Below are positions 18,520 to 30,072 of a stretch of 64,000 nt of DNA, in pieces. Within the stretch, counting starts at the first letter, position 1. The number at the start of each line of letters is the position of its first letter. Source of the DNA: Pseudacidovorax sp. (GTDB lineage: Bacteria; Pseudomonadota; Gammaproteobacteria; Burkholderiales; Burkholderiaceae_C); assembly GCF_017991995.1 (NCBI RefSeq), contig NZ_JAGOPN010000014.1, positions 62,001-126,000 of the forward strand, written 5' to 3'. Below the pieces are notes generated by a model, which did no database searches, was not told the DNA's origin, and saw nothing but the letters and a program-made list of their open reading frames with translations. The translations under genes and the position numbers were made by a program.

Positions 18520-19320
18520 CTAGCGCCGCCGGGCCGCGGCGGCGGCAGGTGCATCGGCCGAGACGGTGGTGACGCCGCGGATGCGCACCGCATAGGCGTC
18601 GGCATGGCGCAGGTCGGCGCTTTCGATGGATTCGATGCTGCGGCCGTACTGGGCGGCCACATGGCGGGCGCTGAGCAGGAAGCGCCGCACGCGCGCCACC
18701 ACCTCCTCGGGCGTGCCGCGGCCGATCTCCACGGTGGCGCCGGAGTCGAGCACCGCCTGCCAGCCACCGCGGGTGGACAGCCGCAGCTCGGTGAGCTTCA
18801 GGCCGCTGCCGTCGAAGGCCGGAGCCAGCTCGCGGTACATGCCCAGCACCTGGCTGGCCTGGTCATCGGGGCCTTCCAGCCGCGGCAGGTCGTCGCCGGC
18901 CTCGTCGGTGTTGGCCTCGAAGACCTCGCCGTAGGTGTTGATCATGCGGGACTCGTCCTCGGCGCCCCACAGCGCGGCCGGCACATGCTCGGTGAGCGTG
19001 GCGCGCAGCGCGTTCGGGAACTCGCGCCGCACCACGGCCTTGCGCACCCAGGGCACCGACTCGAAGGCCACGCGGGCGCGCTGCAGGTCGACCGTGAAGA
19101 AGTTGCCGGCCAGCTGCGGCGCGACGTTGGCCCGCAGGGTGATCGGGTTGTTGTGCGTCACGTCGCCGTCCACACGGATCACGCCCAGCGGCAGGAAGGG
19201 CTGGCGCAGCACCCACCAGCCGCCGGCGGCGAGCAGCATCAGCCCGCACAGCGCGTACAGGACGGTCGCCGTGAGGTTCATGAGGCGCACGTCCAGCGGG
19301 ACTGCGATGCCGTCGGCCAT
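18520..19320 (-). CDS. ftsQ: cell division protein FtsQ
   Basis: A bitopic division protein that links early and late divisome parts through FtsL/FtsB. The 266-residue protein has a short cytoplasmic N terminus, one transmembrane segment (about residues 18-37), a POTRA domain beginning at LGVIRVDGDVTHNNP, and a beta domain carrying the conserved VRREFPNALRATLTEHVPAALWG. The start lies 3 nt after the ddlB stop, so the two are probably coupled. Confidence 0.94.
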   Translation of the reverse strand: MADGIAVPLDVRLMNLTATVLYALCGLMLLAAGGWWVLRQPFLPLGVIRVDGDVTHNNPITLRANVAPQLAGNFFTVDLQRARVAFESVPWVRKAVVRREFPNALRATLTEHVPAALWGAEDESRMINTYGEVFEANTDEAGDDLPRLEGPDDQASQVLGMYRELAPAFDGSGLKLTELRLSTRGGWQAVLDSGATVEIGRGTPEEVVARVRRFLLSARHVAAQYGRSIESIESADLRHADAYAVRIRGVTTVSADAPAAAAARRR

Positions 19321-19323
19321 GGG

Positions 19324-20325
19324 TCAGGCACCTTCCTTCGGGACGGGCCGGGTGTCCAGCGCCGCCTGGGCCAGGATGCGCAGGCACAGCTGCTCGTAGC
19401 TCAGGCCCGCGGCGCGCGCGGCCATCGGCACCAGCGAATGGCTGGTCATGCCGGGCGAGGTGTTCATCTCCAGCAGGAAGGGCTGGTGGTCGCGCGCACG
19501 CACCATGAAGTCGGCCCGGCCCCAGCCGCGGCAGCCCAGGCTGCGGTAGGCGGCGATGGCCAGCTGGCGCACCTGCGCCTCCAGCGCATCGGGCAGGCCG
19601 GCGGGGCAGTGGTACTTCACGTCGTCGGTGAAGTACTTGTTCTGGTAGTCGTAGGCGCCTTCGGGCGCGGCGATGCGGATCACCGGCAGCGCGACGGCGC
19701 CGGCGCCCGTGCCGAGCACGGCGCAGGTCAGCTCGTCGCCGTCGATGAATTCCTCGCACAGCACCTCGGGGGCGTAGCGCGCGGCCAGCTGCACGGCCTC
19801 CTGCATCTGCGAATAGCCCTGCACCTTGGTGACGCCGATGGACGAGCCTTCGTGCGGCGGCTTGACGATCAGCGGCAGGCCCAGGGTGTCGGGCACCTCG
19901 CGCACCCGCTCGCGCGCCTGGCCGTCGGCCTGCAGCAGGACATGGCGCGGCGTGGGCAGGCCCTCGGCCAGCCACACGCGCTTGGTCATGGTCTTGTCCA
20001 TGGCCACGCTGGAGGCCATCACGCCCGAGCCGGTGTAGGGAATGCCCAAGAGCTCGAGCGCGCCCTGCACCGTGCCGTCCTCGCCGTGGCGGCCATGCAG
20101 CGCGATGAAGCAGCGGTCGAAGCCTTCGTGGCGCAGCTCGGCCAGTTCGCGCTCGGCGGGATCGAAGGCATGCGCATCCACGCCCAGCGAACGCAGCGCC
20201 TGCAGCACGCCGGAGCCGGACATCAGCGACACCTCGCGCTCGGCCGAGCGGCCGCCGAAGAGCACGGCGACCTTGCCCATGGCGGCCACATCGGGCAACG
20301 GGGGAAAGGCGAACTGCGGGTTCAT
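19324..20325 (-). CDS. ddlB: D-alanine--D-alanine ligase
   Basis: An ATP-grasp ligase making D-Ala-D-Ala for the peptidoglycan stem peptide. The 333-residue protein shows [17 protein letters not shown] (about residues 20-36), [10 protein letters not shown], the ATP-grasp lysine region [12 protein letters not shown], and the metal-binding end [17 protein letters not shown] 15-residue N-terminal extension ([13 protein letters not shown]) precedes the usual GKVAVLFGG start. An internal ATG at that point (MGKVAVL, 20280) is an alternative. The ATG at MNPQF overlaps the murC stop by 4 nt. Confidence 0.95.
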   Translation of the reverse strand: MNPQFAFPPLPDVAAMGKVAVLFGGRSAEREVSLMSGSGVLQALRSLGVDAHAFDPAERELAELRHEGFDRCFIALHGRHGEDGTVQGALELLGIPYTGSGVMASSVAMDKTMTKRVWLAEGLPTPRHVLLQADGQARERVREVPDTLGLPLIVKPPHEGSSIGVTKVQGYSQMQEAVQLAARYAPEVLCEEFIDGDELTCAVLGTGAGAVALPVIRIAAPEGAYDYQNKYFTDDVKYHCPAGLPDALEAQVRQLAIAAYRSLGCRGWGRADFMVRARDHQPFLLEMNTSPGMTSHSLVPMAARAAGLSYEQLCLRILAQAALDTRPVPKEGA

Positions 20326-21737
20326 GCAGGCTGTCCTTGTTGCTGAGCGCGCTCCACCACCTGACCCGCCACGGCACCGATGGACCCGGCACCCATGCAC
20401 AGCACCACGTCGCCGTCGCGGGCGTTGTCCAGCACTGCCTGCGGCAGTGCCCGCACGTCGTCGACGAACACCGGCTCGACCTTGCCGGCGACGCGAAGCG
20501 CCCGCGCCAGGCTGCGGCCGTCGGCGGCCACGATGGGTGCCTCGCCAGCGGCATAGACCTCGGTCAGCAGCACCGCGTCGGCACCGCCGAGCACCTTGAT
20601 GAAATCCTCGAAGCAGTCCCGCGTGCGGGTGAAGCGATGGGGCTGGAAGGCCAGCACCAGCCGCCGTCCCGGGAAGGCGCCGCGCGCGGCCGCGATGGTG
20701 GCGGCCATCTCCACCGGATGATGGCCGTAGTCGTCGATCAGCGTGAAGCGCCCGCCGGTCGCGGCAGCCACTTCGCCATAGCGCTGGAAGCGCCGGCCCA
20801 CGCCCTTGAACTCGGCCAGTCCGCGCTGCACCGCCTCGTCGGGCAGGCCCAGCTCGACCGCGATGGCGATCACCGACAGGGCATTGCGCACGTTGTGCTC
20901 GCCCGGCAGGTTGAGCACCACCGGCAGGTCGGGCAGCACCACGCCGTTGCGGCGCTGGGCGGTGAAGTGCATCTGCGCGCCCACGGCCCGCACGTCGATG
21001 GCGCGCACCTGCGCGTCCTCGCTGAAGCCGTAGCTGGTCACGGGGCAGGTCACCTGCGGCAGGATCTGGCGGATGGCCGGGTCGTCCACGCACAGGATGG
21101 CCGTGCCGTAGAAGGGCATGCGGTGCAGGAAGTCGACGAAGGCCTTCTGCAGCCGGCCGAAGTCGTGGCCGTAGGTGTCCATGTGGTCGGCGTCGATGTT
21201 GGTGACGACCGCCATCACGGGCAGCAGGTTGAGGAAGGAGGCGTCGGACTCGTCGGCCTCGACCACGATGTACTCGCCCTGACCCAGCCGTGCATTGGCG
21301 CCGGCGCTGTTCAGGCGTCCGCCGATCACGAAGGTCGGGTCCAGCCCCGCCGTCGCCAGCACGCTGGCAGCCAGGCTGGTGGTGGTGGTCTTGCCATGGG
21401 TGCCGGCAATGGCGATGCCGCTGCGCAGGCGCATCAACTCGGCCAGCATGAGCGCCCGCGGCACCACCGGAATCTTCTTCGCGCGGGCGGCTATCACCTC
21501 GGGGTTGTCGGCCTGCACAGCGGTGGACGTGACCACGGCATCGGCACCGGTGATATTGGCGGCGTCGTGGCCCACGAAGGTGCGGATACCCAGGCCGCCC
21601 AAGCGGCGCAGCGTGGCGCTGTCGGCCAGGTCCGAGCCAGAGACGCCGTAGCCCAGGTTGAACAGCACCTCGGCGATGCCGCTCATGCCCGAGCCACCCA
21701 GGCCGACGAAATGGATGTGGCGGATCGCGTGCTTCAT
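20322..21737 (-). CDS. murC: UDP-N-acetylmuramate--L-alanine ligase
   Basis: MurC adds L-Ala to UDP-MurNAc in the cytoplasm. The 471-residue protein has [16 protein letters not shown] near the N terminus (UDP binding), the ATP loop GTHGKTTTT near residue 112, [10 protein letters not shown], and DDYGHHP in the C-terminal domain. All are family signatures. The start overlaps the murG stop and the stop overlaps the ddlB start, each as ATGA. Confidence 0.96.
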   Translation of the reverse strand: MKHAIRHIHFVGLGGSGMSGIAEVLFNLGYGVSGSDLADSATLRRLGGLGIRTFVGHDAANITGADAVVTSTAVQADNPEVIAARAKKIPVVPRALMLAELMRLRSGIAIAGTHGKTTTTSLAASVLATAGLDPTFVIGGRLNSAGANARLGQGEYIVVEADESDASFLNLLPVMAVVTNIDADHMDTYGHDFGRLQKAFVDFLHRMPFYGTAILCVDDPAIRQILPQVTCPVTSYGFSEDAQVRAIDVRAVGAQMHFTAQRRNGVVLPDLPVVLNLPGEHNVRNALSVIAIAVELGLPDEAVQRGLAEFKGVGRRFQRYGEVAAATGGRFTLIDDYGHHPVEMAATIAAARGAFPGRRLVLAFQPHRFTRTRDCFEDFIKVLGGADAVLLTEVYAAGEAPIVAADGRSLARALRVAGKVEPVFVDDVRALPQAVLDNARDGDVVLCMGAGSIGAVAGQVVERAQQQGQPA

Positions 21738-22804
21738 GGCTTGACCAGCTCCTCGCAGGCCAGGGCCACCTGGGCCACGGCATCGGTCTTGCGCATCGCG
21801 TATGCGCGCTGCGCGCGCTCGAGCAGCTCGGCACGCGTCGTTTTCTGGATCAGGTCGGACAAGAGTTCAGGTGTCAGATCGGTCTGCTGCACCAGCCAGG
21901 CGCCGCCGGCGTCCGCCAGGAAGCGGGCGTTGGTGGTCTGGTGGTCGTCGACCGCGAAGGGAAAGGGAACGAAGAGCGCGGCGGCTCCGACCGCGGCGAT
22001 CTCGGTCACGGTGCTGGCGCCGGCACGCGCCACGATGAGGTCGGCCGCGGCGAAGGCCTCGGCCGTGTTGTCGATGAAGGGCACCAGCTCGGCCTCGACG
22101 CCGGCGGCGGCGTAGTTGGCGCGCAGCTCGTCGATCTGTTTCTCGCCGCTCTGGTGCAGCACGACGGGCCGCTCGGCCGGCGCGATGCGCGACAGCGCCT
22201 GCGGCACCACGGTGTTCAGTGCCTTGGCACCGAGGCTGCCGCCCACCACCAGCAGCTTGAGCGGGCCGCTGCGGCCTGCGAAGCGCTCGGCCGGCGCGGC
22301 CTGCGACAGGAAGGGCTCGCGCAGCGGGTTGCCCACCCAGGCGGCATTCGGCAGCACGTCGGGGAAGGCGCTGAAGCAGCGGTCGGCGATGCGCGCCAGG
22401 ACGCGGTTGACTAGGCCGGCCACGGAGTTCTGCTCGTGCAGCACCAGCGGACGGCCACGCAGCACGCCCATCATGCCGCCCGGAAAGCTGATGTAGCCGC
22501 CCAGACCGACCACCACGTCGGGCTGGACGCGGCCCACGGCCTGGAAGCTCTGCCAGAAGGCGCGCAGCAGCCGCGCCGGCAGCAGCGCCAGCGTGAGGGG
22601 GCCCTTGCCGCGCACGCCACCGAACTGGATCGGCTCGAAGGCAAAGCCGCGCGGCGGCACCAGACGCTCTTCCATGCTGCCGGGCGCACCCAGCCAGTGC
22701 ACCCGCCAGCCGCGGGCGCGCAGCTCTTCCGCCACGGCCAGGCCCGGGAAGATGTGACCACCGGTGCCGCCGGCCATGACGAGCGCGGTGCGGGCGCCGG
22801 TCAT
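21734..22804 (-). CDS. murG: undecaprenyldiphospho-muramoylpentapeptide beta-N-acetylglucosaminyltransferase
   Basis: MurG adds GlcNAc to lipid I to give lipid II at the inner face of the membrane. The 356-residue GT28 protein shows the glycine loop [14 protein letters not shown] (about residues 12-25), HEQNSVAG, and the UDP-GlcNAc-binding block around [16 protein letters not shown] with [13 protein letters not shown]. Normal length. It overlaps ftsW upstream and murC downstream by 4 nt each. Confidence 0.96.
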   Translation of the reverse strand: MTGARTALVMAGGTGGHIFPGLAVAEELRARGWRVHWLGAPGSMEERLVPPRGFAFEPIQFGGVRGKGPLTLALLPARLLRAFWQSFQAVGRVQPDVVVGLGGYISFPGGMMGVLRGRPLVLHEQNSVAGLVNRVLARIADRCFSAFPDVLPNAAWVGNPLREPFLSQAAPAERFAGRSGPLKLLVVGGSLGAKALNTVVPQALSRIAPAERPVVLHQSGEKQIDELRANYAAAGVEAELVPFIDNTAEAFAAADLIVARAGASTVTEIAAVGAAALFVPFPFAVDDHQTTNARFLADAGGAWLVQQTDLTPELLSDLIQKTTRAELLERAQRAYAMRKTDAVAQVALACEELVKP

Positions 22805-24105
22805 ACGCGGCCTCCGCGCATCAAAACCCGGTTCTCATAATCGACGCGCAGCACCACCGCCAGCGCCACCACGTTCATCAGGATGGCCGAGCCGCCGAAG
22901 CTCATCAGCGGAAGCGTCAGGCCCTTGGTGGGCAACGCACCCAGGTTCACGCCCATGTTGATGAAGGTCTGGAAGCCCATCCACACGCCCACGCCCTGCG
23001 CGGCCAGGCCGGCGAAGACGCGGTCCAGCGCGATGGCCTGGCGGCCGATGTGCATGATGCGGCGCGTGAGCCAGAGGAAGAGCGCGATGGCCACCAGCAC
23101 GCCGACGAGACCCAGCTCCTCGCCGATCACGGCCAGCAGGAAGTCGGTGTGCGCCTCAGGCAGCCAGTGCAGCTTCTCGACGCTGCCACCCAGGCCGACG
23201 CCGAAGATCTCGCCGCGGCCGATGGCGATCAGCGAATGCGAGAGCTGGTAGCCCTTGCCCAGCGCATGCTCCTCGCTGAACGGGTCGAGGTAGGCAAAGA
23301 TGCGCTCGCGCCGCCACGGGCTGGCCGCCACCATGGTGGCAAAGGCCACGACCACCAGCATGGCGATCAGGAAGAACATGCGCGCGTTCACGCCACCCAG
23401 GAACAGGATGCCCATGGCGATGATGGCGATCACCATGAAGGCGCCCATGTCGGGTTCGGCCAGCAGCAGCATGCCCACCACCACGACGGCCACGCCCATG
23501 GGCAGCACGGCGCGGAAGAAGCGCTCCTTGATCTCCATCTTGCGCACCATGTAGCTGGCCGCATAGAAGACCATGGCCAGCTTGGCCAGCTCGGAGGGCT
23601 GGAAGCGCATGAAGCCCAGCGGGAGCCAGCGGCGCGCGCCGTTGACGTTGATGCCGACGTGCGGGATCAGCACCACCACCAGCAGCAGCAGTGCCACCAC
23701 GAAGAGCCACGGCGCCGTGCGCTCCCAGGTACGCATGGGCACCTGGAAGGCGATCAGGCCAGCGACAAAGGCGAACACCAGCGAGATGGCGTGGCGGATC
23801 AGGTGATAGGACTCGCTGTAGCCGCCGACGCGGTTGAAGCGCGGGTTGTCGCCCATGGCGATGGAGGCCGAGAACACCATCACCAGGCCCCACATCAGCA
23901 GCGCGATGGTGACCCACACCAGCGGCTGGTCGAAGCCGGCCACACGCACCGGCGCGGCGCGGGTCTGGGCGATGTCGGCGCCACCCAGGCGCACCGGCAG
24001 GTGCATGGGCAGGGCATCCATGCCGCTCTTGGCGGCACGGCGGAACCAGCCGAAGAAGCGGCTGCCGCCCTCGTTGGGCGTGGCGGCGGGCAGGCGGGCG
24101 CTCAT
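22801..24105 (-). CDS. ftsW: septal peptidoglycan polymerase FtsW
   Basis: A SEDS-family glycosyltransferase acting with FtsI (PBP3) at the septum. The 434-residue protein has a cytoplasmic N-terminal stretch of about 60 residues and then about ten membrane helices. It shows [24 protein letters not shown] with the catalytic Asp, and [14 protein letters not shown] near the end. The ATG at MSARLPAAT was chosen because GGAGG lies 8 nt upstream; an upstream in-frame extension has no ribosome binding site. It is separated from murD by 61 nt and overlaps murG by 4 nt. Confidence 0.95.
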   Translation of the reverse strand: MSARLPAATPNEGGSRFFGWFRRAAKSGMDALPMHLPVRLGGADIAQTRAAPVRVAGFDQPLVWVTIALLMWGLVMVFSASIAMGDNPRFNRVGGYSESYHLIRHAISLVFAFVAGLIAFQVPMRTWERTAPWLFVVALLLLVVVLIPHVGINVNGARRWLPLGFMRFQPSELAKLAMVFYAASYMVRKMEIKERFFRAVLPMGVAVVVVGMLLLAEPDMGAFMVIAIIAMGILFLGGVNARMFFLIAMLVVVAFATMVAASPWRRERIFAYLDPFSEEHALGKGYQLSHSLIAIGRGEIFGVGLGGSVEKLHWLPEAHTDFLLAVIGEELGLVGVLVAIALFLWLTRRIMHIGRQAIALDRVFAGLAAQGVGVWMGFQTFINMGVNLGALPTKGLTLPLMSFGGSAILMNVVALAVVLRVDYENRVLMRGGRV

Positions 24106-24166
24106 TCTGGAATCCTCCGTGCTGCGCACTGCGGATGCGAGCGCCTGCGGAACGGCCGGGCGGCGC

Positions 24167-25936
24167 TCATTCGTAGGACTCCTCGTCGGCCAGCGCCTCG
24201 ACCGCCTCGCGGAACACGTCCGCCCGGTGCGCATAGTCGCGGAACATGTCCAGGCTGGCGCAGGCGGGCGACAGCAGCACAGCGTCGCCGGGCTGGGCCT
24301 GGTCGGCGCAGAGGCCGACGGCCTCGGGCAGCGTGGCGGCGGCGAGCAGCGGCACGCCGGTCTCGGCCAGGGCCTCGCCGACGGCCGGGCCGTCGCGGCC
24401 GATCAGCACCACGGCGCGCACGTACTGGCGCACCAGCGGCGCCAGCGGCGAGAAGTCCTGGCCCTTGCCGTCGCCGCCCAGGATGACGACCAGCTTGCGC
24501 TCCAGGCCCAGGCCCGACAGTGCAGCGGCAGTGGCACCGACGTTGGTGCCCTTGCTGTCGTCGAAGTATTCGACCTCGTCCACGATGGCGATGGGCTCCA
24601 CGCGGTGCGGCTCGCCACGGTATTCGCGCAGGCCGTAGAGCATGGGCGCCAGCGCGCAGCCGGCGGCGCTGGCCAGCGCCAGGGCGGCCAGGGCGTTCAG
24701 CGCGTTGTGCTGGCCACGGATGCGCAGCGCATCGGCGGGCATCAGGCGCTGCAGGTGGATCTCTTCCTGCGCCGCGGCGCCGCGGCGCCGCTTGAGGGTC
24801 TCGTCGGCCTCGTGCGCGCGCACCAGCCAGGCCAGGCCGTTGACGCGCTCGATGCCGTAGTCGCCCGGACGCTGCGGCAGGTCGGCGCCGAAGGTCACAT
24901 GGGCGCGCAGCTGCGGCCGCTGCAGCCGGACCTTGACTGGCGCCGGCAGCATGCCCATCACACGGACGTCGTCGCGGTTGAGCACCATGAGGCCGGTCTG
25001 GCCGAAGATGCGCGCCTTGGCGGCGGCATACGCCTCCATGCCGCCATGCCAGTCCAGGTGGTCCTGGGTGACGTTGAGCACCGCGGCGGCAGTGGGCTCG
25101 AAGCCCTGCACGCCATCGAGCTGGAAGCTGGAAAGCTCCAGCACCCACACCTGCGGCAGGGCGTCGGCATCCATGCGTTCGGACAGCGTATCCAGCAGCG
25201 AGGGGCCGATGTTGCCGGCCACGGCCACGGTCTTGCCGGCGCGCTCGACCAGCTGGCCGGTGAGCGAGGTCACCGTGGTCTTGCCGTTGGTGCCGGTGAT
25301 GGCCAGCACGGCGGGGCGGTAGCCGGGCTCGGGCGCGGGGGGCGGGGCGATGGGCAGGGGGGCGGGCGCCTCGTCGGTCGGCTCCTCCTCCGCGGCGGCA
25401 TCGTCGGACGCCACTGCCGAGGGCAAGACCGCGGCTTCGCCGTCGCCGAGGGGCTCAGCGGCGACGTCCGCGACGGCCTCTGCCGCGTCGGTGGAGGACG
25501 CGGGCACGGCAGCGGATGCCTCGGCATCGCCGGGCACATCGGGCGCGGCATCTTCCACGATGGCGTCTTCGCCGGGCGCTGCCTCCGGTGGCAGCCGCAG
25601 GTCGGCCAGCGCCTGCGCGAACAGGTCCAGCTCGCCGCCCACCGGCAGTCCGATGGCGCGCGCCGCGTCGATCACGGGCGCAATGGTGGCAGGCGCCAGG
25701 CCCGGCGAGCGGTAGACGGCGCGCACCGGCTGCCCCTCGACCAGCGCGGCCGTGAGCGGCCCACCGACGAAGCGCACCTGCGGCAGCTCGGCGGCCAGCG
25801 TGGCCAGTTGCGGCGGCGCCTCGCGCGTGTCGGCCACCGTGACATGCGCACCATGGCGGGCGCACCAGCGCGCCATGGCCAGGCCCGAGGCGCCCAGGCC
25901 CAGGATCAGCACATGCAGGTCGGCGAGATGCTTCAT
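24167..25936 (-). CDS. murD: UDP-N-acetylmuramoyl-L-alanine--D-glutamate ligase with internal acidic insert
   Basis: MurD adds D-Glu to UDP-MurNAc-L-Ala. Family signatures are present: [16 protein letters not shown] near the start, the ATP loop GTNGKTT (about residues 215-221), [18 protein letters not shown], and [10 protein letters not shown]. The protein has 589 residues against about 440-460 for usual MurD. The extra length is mainly an Ala/Glu/Asp/Pro-rich low-complexity stretch at about residues 115-205, between the UDP-binding domain and the ATP-binding domain. Smaller additions lie around residues 305-360. The frame is continuous, so this is an insertion in the protein and not a frameshift. 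It follows mraY by 13 nt. Confidence 0.95.
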   Translation of the reverse strand: MKHLADLHVLILGLGASGLAMARWCARHGAHVTVADTREAPPQLATLAAELPQVRFVGGPLTAALVEGQPVRAVYRSPGLAPATIAPVIDAARAIGLPVGGELDLFAQALADLRLPPEAAPGEDAIVEDAAPDVPGDAEASAAVPASSTDAAEAVADVAAEPLGDGEAAVLPSAVASDDAAAEEEPTDEAPAPLPIAPPPAPEPGYRPAVLAITGTNGKTTVTSLTGQLVERAGKTVAVAGNIGPSLLDTLSERMDADALPQVWVLELSSFQLDGVQGFEPTAAAVLNVTQDHLDWHGGMEAYAAAKARIFGQTGLMVLNRDDVRVMGMLPAPVKVRLQRPQLRAHVTFGADLPQRPGDYGIERVNGLAWLVRAHEADETLKRRRGAAAQEEIHLQRLMPADALRIRGQHNALNALAALALASAAGCALAPMLYGLREYRGEPHRVEPIAIVDEVEYFDDSKGTNVGATAAALSGLGLERKLVVILGGDGKGQDFSPLAPLVRQYVRAVVLIGRDGPAVGEALAETGVPLLAAATLPEAVGLCADQAQPGDAVLLSPACASLDMFRDYAHRADVFREAVEALADEESYE

Positions 25937-25949
25937 GGTCGTCCCGGCC

Positions 25950-27128
25950 TCAACGCAGCTTGAGCGTGGACAGGCCCACCAGGCACAGCAGCATGGTGAT
26001 GATCCAGAAGCGGACCACGACCTGCGTCTCGCGCCAGCCGGACTTCTCGAAGTGATGGTGCAGCGGCGCCATCTTGAGCACGCGACGGCCTTCGCCGTAC
26101 TTGCGCTTGGTGTACTTGAACCAGCTCACCTGGGCCATGACCGAGATCGCCTCGACCACGAAGATGCCGCCCATGATGAAGAACACGATCTCCTGCCGCA
26201 CGATCACGGCCACGGTGCCCAGGGCACCGCCCAGCGCCAGCGCGCCCACGTCACCCATGAAGACCTGCGCCGGATGGGTGTTGAACCACAGGAAGGCCAA
26301 GCCCGCGCCCGCCATGGCCGAGCAGAACACCAGCAGTTCGCCCGCGCCGGGAATGGAGGGGAACAGCAGGTAGCGCGAGTACATCGCATTGCCCGTGACG
26401 TAGGCGAACACGCCCAGGGCCGAGCCCACCATCACCACCGGCATGATGGCCAGGCCGTCCAGGCCGTCGGTGAGGTTCACGGCATTGCTCGCCCCGACGA
26501 TCACCAGGTAGGTGAGGATGACGAAGCCGATGCCGCCCAGTGGATAGCTGATCTCCTTGAAGAAGGGCACCAGCAGGTTGGTCTTGGTGGGGAAGTCCAT
26601 CGCGAAGCCGGAGCGCACCCAGTTGCCGAACAGCTCCAGCACGCGCCAGTTGGAACTCTCGGAGATGGAGAACAGCAGGTAGAAGGCCGCCACCAGGCCG
26701 ATGAGCGACTGCCACATGTACTTCTCGCGCGATCGCATGCCCTCCGGGTCCTTGTTGACCACCTTGCGCCAGTCGTCCACCCAGCCGATGGCGCCGAAGC
26801 CCAGCGTCACCCACAGCACGATCCAGACGAAGCGGTTGGACAGGTCGAACCACAGCAGCGTCGCGATGGCGATGGCGAACAGCACCAGCACGCCGCCCAT
26901 GGTGGGCGTCCCGCTCTTGGCCAGGTGCGTTTCCATGGCATAGCCGCGCACCGGCTGGCCGATCTTGAGGGCGCTCAGCCGGCGGATCACCGCCGGGCCG
27001 GCGGCCAGGCCCACCACCAGCGCGGTGAGGGCAGCCATCAGCGCCCGAAATGTCAGGTACTGGAAGACGCGCAGAAAGCCGAGTTCGGGCGACAGCGTCT
27101 GCAGCCATTGGGCCAGGCTCATCAGCAT
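25950..27128 (-). CDS. mraY: phospho-N-acetylmuramoyl-pentapeptide transferase
   Basis: MraY transfers phospho-MurNAc-pentapeptide to undecaprenyl phosphate, forming lipid I. The 392-residue polytopic protein has ten predicted helices. Signature motifs include [18 protein letters not shown] (catalytic Asp pair), [13 protein letters not shown], and the cytoplasmic MAPLHHHFE. The start at MLMSLAQWL overlaps murF by 7 nt; an internal ATG two codons later would overlap by only 1 nt. Confidence 0.97.
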   Translation of the reverse strand: MLMSLAQWLQTLSPELGFLRVFQYLTFRALMAALTALVVGLAAGPAVIRRLSALKIGQPVRGYAMETHLAKSGTPTMGGVLVLFAIAIATLLWFDLSNRFVWIVLWVTLGFGAIGWVDDWRKVVNKDPEGMRSREKYMWQSLIGLVAAFYLLFSISESSNWRVLELFGNWVRSGFAMDFPTKTNLLVPFFKEISYPLGGIGFVILTYLVIVGASNAVNLTDGLDGLAIMPVVMVGSALGVFAYVTGNAMYSRYLLFPSIPGAGELLVFCSAMAGAGLAFLWFNTHPAQVFMGDVGALALGGALGTVAVIVRQEIVFFIMGGIFVVEAISVMAQVSWFKYTKRKYGEGRRVLKMAPLHHHFEKSGWRETQVVVRFWIITMLLCLVGLSTLKLR

Positions 27129-28576
27129 GGGCGGGCGTCCGTGTCATGCGGCATGACCGGCTCCTTGTTGTTGTTCGAGCCGGCGGCGCTGGCCACCAGG
27201 GCCTGCACCACGCGCTCCATCTTCATGAACCGCGAACCCTTGACGAGCACGCTCGATGCGGCACCGGCCTGGTCCAGCGCCGCGGCGTTGAGGGCCTCGA
27301 CGGCCTCGAAATGGCGGCCGGCCGCGCCGAACGCCGTCACGGCATGGCGGCTGGCCTCGCCCAGGGCGAACAGCGCGTCGATGCCGCGCTGGCGCGCCCA
27401 GTCGCCGACTTCGGCATGGAAACGCGGCCCCTGGTCGCCGACCTCGCCCATGTCGCCCAGCACCAGCAGGCGCGGCCCGGGCAGCTCGGCCAGCACGTCG
27501 ATGGCGGCACGCACGGAATCGGGGTTGGCGTTGTAGCTGTCGTCCACCAGCGTGAGGCGGCGGCCATCGGTGCGCTGCAGCAGTTGCGCCCGCGAACGGC
27601 CGCCGACGGGCTCGAAGGCCGACAGGCCGGCGCCGATGGCCTCGGGCGTCACGCCAGCGGCCAACGCGCAGGCCGTGGCCGCGAGCGCGTTGCGCAGGTT
27701 GTGGCGGCCGGGAATGGCCAGACGCGCCTGCACGGTGCCAGCGGGCGTGCGGGCCACGAAGCGCCAGGCCTCACCATCCCAGTCGGCCTCGGCCAGCGAC
27801 ACGTCGGCCTCGGGCGATTCGCCGAACAGCAGGCAGCCGGCACCTGCCGGCACCAGGCCACGCCAGAGTGCCGTGTAATCGTCGCCGTGCGGAAAAACGG
27901 CCGTGCCGCCGGCCGACAGCGCCTGCAGCACGCTGCCGTTCTCGCGCGCCACCGCCTCGACCGTCGCCATGAATTCCTGGTGCTCGCGCTGCGCGTTGTT
28001 GACCAGCGCCACCGTCGGCCGCGCGATGGCGGCCAGCCGCGCGATCTCGCCCGGATGGTTCATGCCCAGCTCGACCACGGCCAGGCGATGAGCGGGCCGC
28101 AGGCGCATCAGCGTCAGCGGCAGGCCGATCTCGTTGTTGAAGTTGCCCTGCGTCGCCAGGCTGGCCTGCGGCTCGGCGGCGCGCAGGATGGACGCGACCA
28201 TCTGCGTGACCGTGGTCTTGCCGTTGCTGCCCGTCACCGCCACCAGCGGCAGCGTGAAGCGGGCGCGCCAGCCGGCGGCGATGGCGCCCAGCGCGGCCAG
28301 GGTGTCGGGCACTTCCAGGCCCTGGAGGCCCAGCGGTGCCAGCCGGCCCGGCTCGGCCACGGCGGCGATGCCGCCCTGGGCCTGCACCTGCGGCAGGAAG
28401 TCGTGCGCGTCGAAGCGCTCGCCGCGCAGCGCGACGAAGAGGTCGCCCGCGGCCAGCGTGCGCGAGTCGGTGTGCACCCGCGTCACCGCGCGGCTGCCCT
28501 CACCCACCACGCGCGCACCCGGCACCCAGCCGGCGGCCTCGGACAGCGTGAACAGAGATTCCATCGAAGCGTTCAT
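27122..28576 (-). CDS. murF: UDP-N-acetylmuramoyl-tripeptide--D-alanyl-D-alanine ligase
   Basis: MurF adds D-Ala-D-Ala, supplied by DdlB of the same cluster, to the UDP-MurNAc-tripeptide. The 484-residue protein has the N-terminal domain with [23 protein letters not shown], the ATP loop [13 protein letters not shown] (about residues 114-126), [10 protein letters not shown], and [10 protein letters not shown]. The start overlaps murE by 4 nt. The C-terminal end ([19 protein letters not shown]) is a short extension into the mraY start. Confidence 0.96.
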   Translation of the reverse strand: MNASMESLFTLSEAAGWVPGARVVGEGSRAVTRVHTDSRTLAAGDLFVALRGERFDAHDFLPQVQAQGGIAAVAEPGRLAPLGLQGLEVPDTLAALGAIAAGWRARFTLPLVAVTGSNGKTTVTQMVASILRAAEPQASLATQGNFNNEIGLPLTLMRLRPAHRLAVVELGMNHPGEIARLAAIARPTVALVNNAQREHQEFMATVEAVARENGSVLQALSAGGTAVFPHGDDYTALWRGLVPAGAGCLLFGESPEADVSLAEADWDGEAWRFVARTPAGTVQARLAIPGRHNLRNALAATACALAAGVTPEAIGAGLSAFEPVGGRSRAQLLQRTDGRRLTLVDDSYNANPDSVRAAIDVLAELPGPRLLVLGDMGEVGDQGPRFHAEVGDWARQRGIDALFALGEASRHAVTAFGAAGRHFEAVEALNAAALDQAGAASSVLVKGSRFMKMERVVQALVASAAGSNNNKEPVMPHDTDARPC

Positions 28577-30072
28577 GCCGACCGGCTCCTGGCGCCAAGC
28601 GCCGCCTGCGCCTGGGCGCGGTCGGAAAAGGGAAATCGCCGGCCGGCGACTTCCTGATAATCCTCGTGGCCCTTGCCGGCCAGCAGGACCACGTCCTGAG
28701 CGGCGGCTTCATCCAGGGCCTCGGCAATCGCTGCGGCACGGTCGATCACCACCCGCGCGGCCTGCGGCACCGCCAGGCCCGCCACGATCTGGTCGACGAT
28801 GGCCTGCGGCGATTCGCTGCGCGGGTTGTCGCTGGTGACGACGACGCGGTCGGCACCCCGCTCGGCGATGGCACCCATCAGCGGGCGCTTGCCGGGATCG
28901 CGGTCGCCGCCGCAGCCGAACACGCACCACAGCCGGCCGCCGCGCGACTCGGCGAAGGGGCGCAGCGCGGCCAGCGCCTTCTGCAGTGCATCGGGCGTGT
29001 GGGCATAGTCGACCACCACCAGCGGCAGGCCGGCGTCCGCTGCGACCACGTCCATGCGGCCGGGCACGCTGCCGAGGCGCGCGCAGGCGGCGGCCGCGTC
29101 GCCCAGCGGCAGGCCGAGCGCGCGCAGCGTGCCGATCACGCCAAGCAGGTTGGCGACGTTGTACTCGCCCACCAACGTGGTCGAGACCATGGCCTGGGCG
29201 CCGCCCTGCTCCACCACCTGGAAGCGCAGGCCCTGCGGACCGTGGCCGGCCTCGATGGCCGACAGCCGCGCGGGCGCGCCTGCGGCCGAGCAGGTCCACA
29301 GCTCGACCAGCGCGGTGTCCAGCAGTTCGCCCGCGAGGCGGGCGCCCCGCGGGTCATCGATGTTGACCACGGCCGCACGCAGGCCCGGCCAGCGGAACAG
29401 CTCGGCCTTGGCGGCCCAGTAGGCCGCCATGTCGCCGTGGTAGTCCAGGTGGTCCTGGGTGAAGTTGGTGAAGACGGCCACGTCGAAGTGCAGGCCGTCC
29501 AGCCGACGCTCGGCGATGCCGATGGAGGAGGCCTCCATGGCACAGGCCTTCACGCCCTGGCCGAGCAGGTCGCGCAGCGCGCGGTGCAGCGTCACCGGGT
29601 CGGGGGTGGTGAGGCCGTTGTAGTCGACGGCCGGAGGCACGCCGATGCCCAGCGTGCCGGCGACGGCGCAAGGGCCGAAGGCGCTGCCTGCCAGGGCCTG
29701 GGCCAGCCACCAGGCCGTCGATGTCTTGCCGTTGGTGCCTGTCACGGCCAGCAGCGTCATCACGTCGGCCGGCCGGCCGCACCAGGCCGCGGCGATGGGA
29801 CCGGTCGCGGCCTTGAGCCCCTCGTAGGCCGCCACCGCCGGCTCGTCGGCGAAGTCGTAGGCCTCGCTGCCCTTGGCCTCGACCAGGCAGGCGGCGGCAC
29901 CTTGCGCCAGCGCCGCACGCACGAAGCGCCGTCCGTCGGTGGCGGCGCCCGGCCAGGCGATGAAGCCGTCGCCCTCGCCCACGGCGCGGCTGTCCACCTG
30001 CAGCTGTCCGCGAACGCGCGCGGACAGCCAGGCGGCGGCCTCGTCGGGGGAGTGGAGACGGTGCAGCGCCAT
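28573..30072 (-). CDS. murE: UDP-N-acetylmuramoyl-L-alanyl-D-glutamate--2,6-diaminopimelate ligase
   Basis: MurE adds meso-diaminopimelate to the precursor. The 499-residue protein has the ATP loop VTGTNGKTSTAWW (about residues 112-124), DNPRSE, which is the motif linked to diaminopimelate specificity, and VVDYAHTPDAL. A moderately divergent N-terminal domain carries VDSRAVGEGDGFIAW. The ATG at MALHRLHS overlaps the ftsI stop by 3 nt. DapF in the same window supplies the meso-diaminopimelate. Confidence 0.95.
   Translation of the reverse strand: MALHRLHSPDEAAAWLSARVRGQLQVDSRAVGEGDGFIAWPGAATDGRRFVRAALAQGAAACLVEAKGSEAYDFADEPAVAAYEGLKAATGPIAAAWCGRPADVMTLLAVTGTNGKTSTAWWLAQALAGSAFGPCAVAGTLGIGVPPAVDYNGLTTPDPVTLHRALRDLLGQGVKACAMEASSIGIAERRLDGLHFDVAVFTNFTQDHLDYHGDMAAYWAAKAELFRWPGLRAAVVNIDDPRGARLAGELLDTALVELWTCSAAGAPARLSAIEAGHGPQGLRFQVVEQGGAQAMVSTTLVGEYNVANLLGVIGTLRALGLPLGDAAAACARLGSVPGRMDVVAADAGLPLVVVDYAHTPDALQKALAALRPFAESRGGRLWCVFGCGGDRDPGKRPLMGAIAERGADRVVVTSDNPRSESPQAIVDQIVAGLAVPQAARVVIDRAAAIAEALDEAAAQDVVLLAGKGHEDYQEVAGRRFPFSDRAQAQAALGARSRSA

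Noticed and set aside
17297-20346. Long plus-strand open frames opposite ftsA, ftsQ and ddlB
   Set aside because: They are His/Val/Ala-rich antisense shadows of clear dcw genes with no ribosome binding site or recognisable domain.
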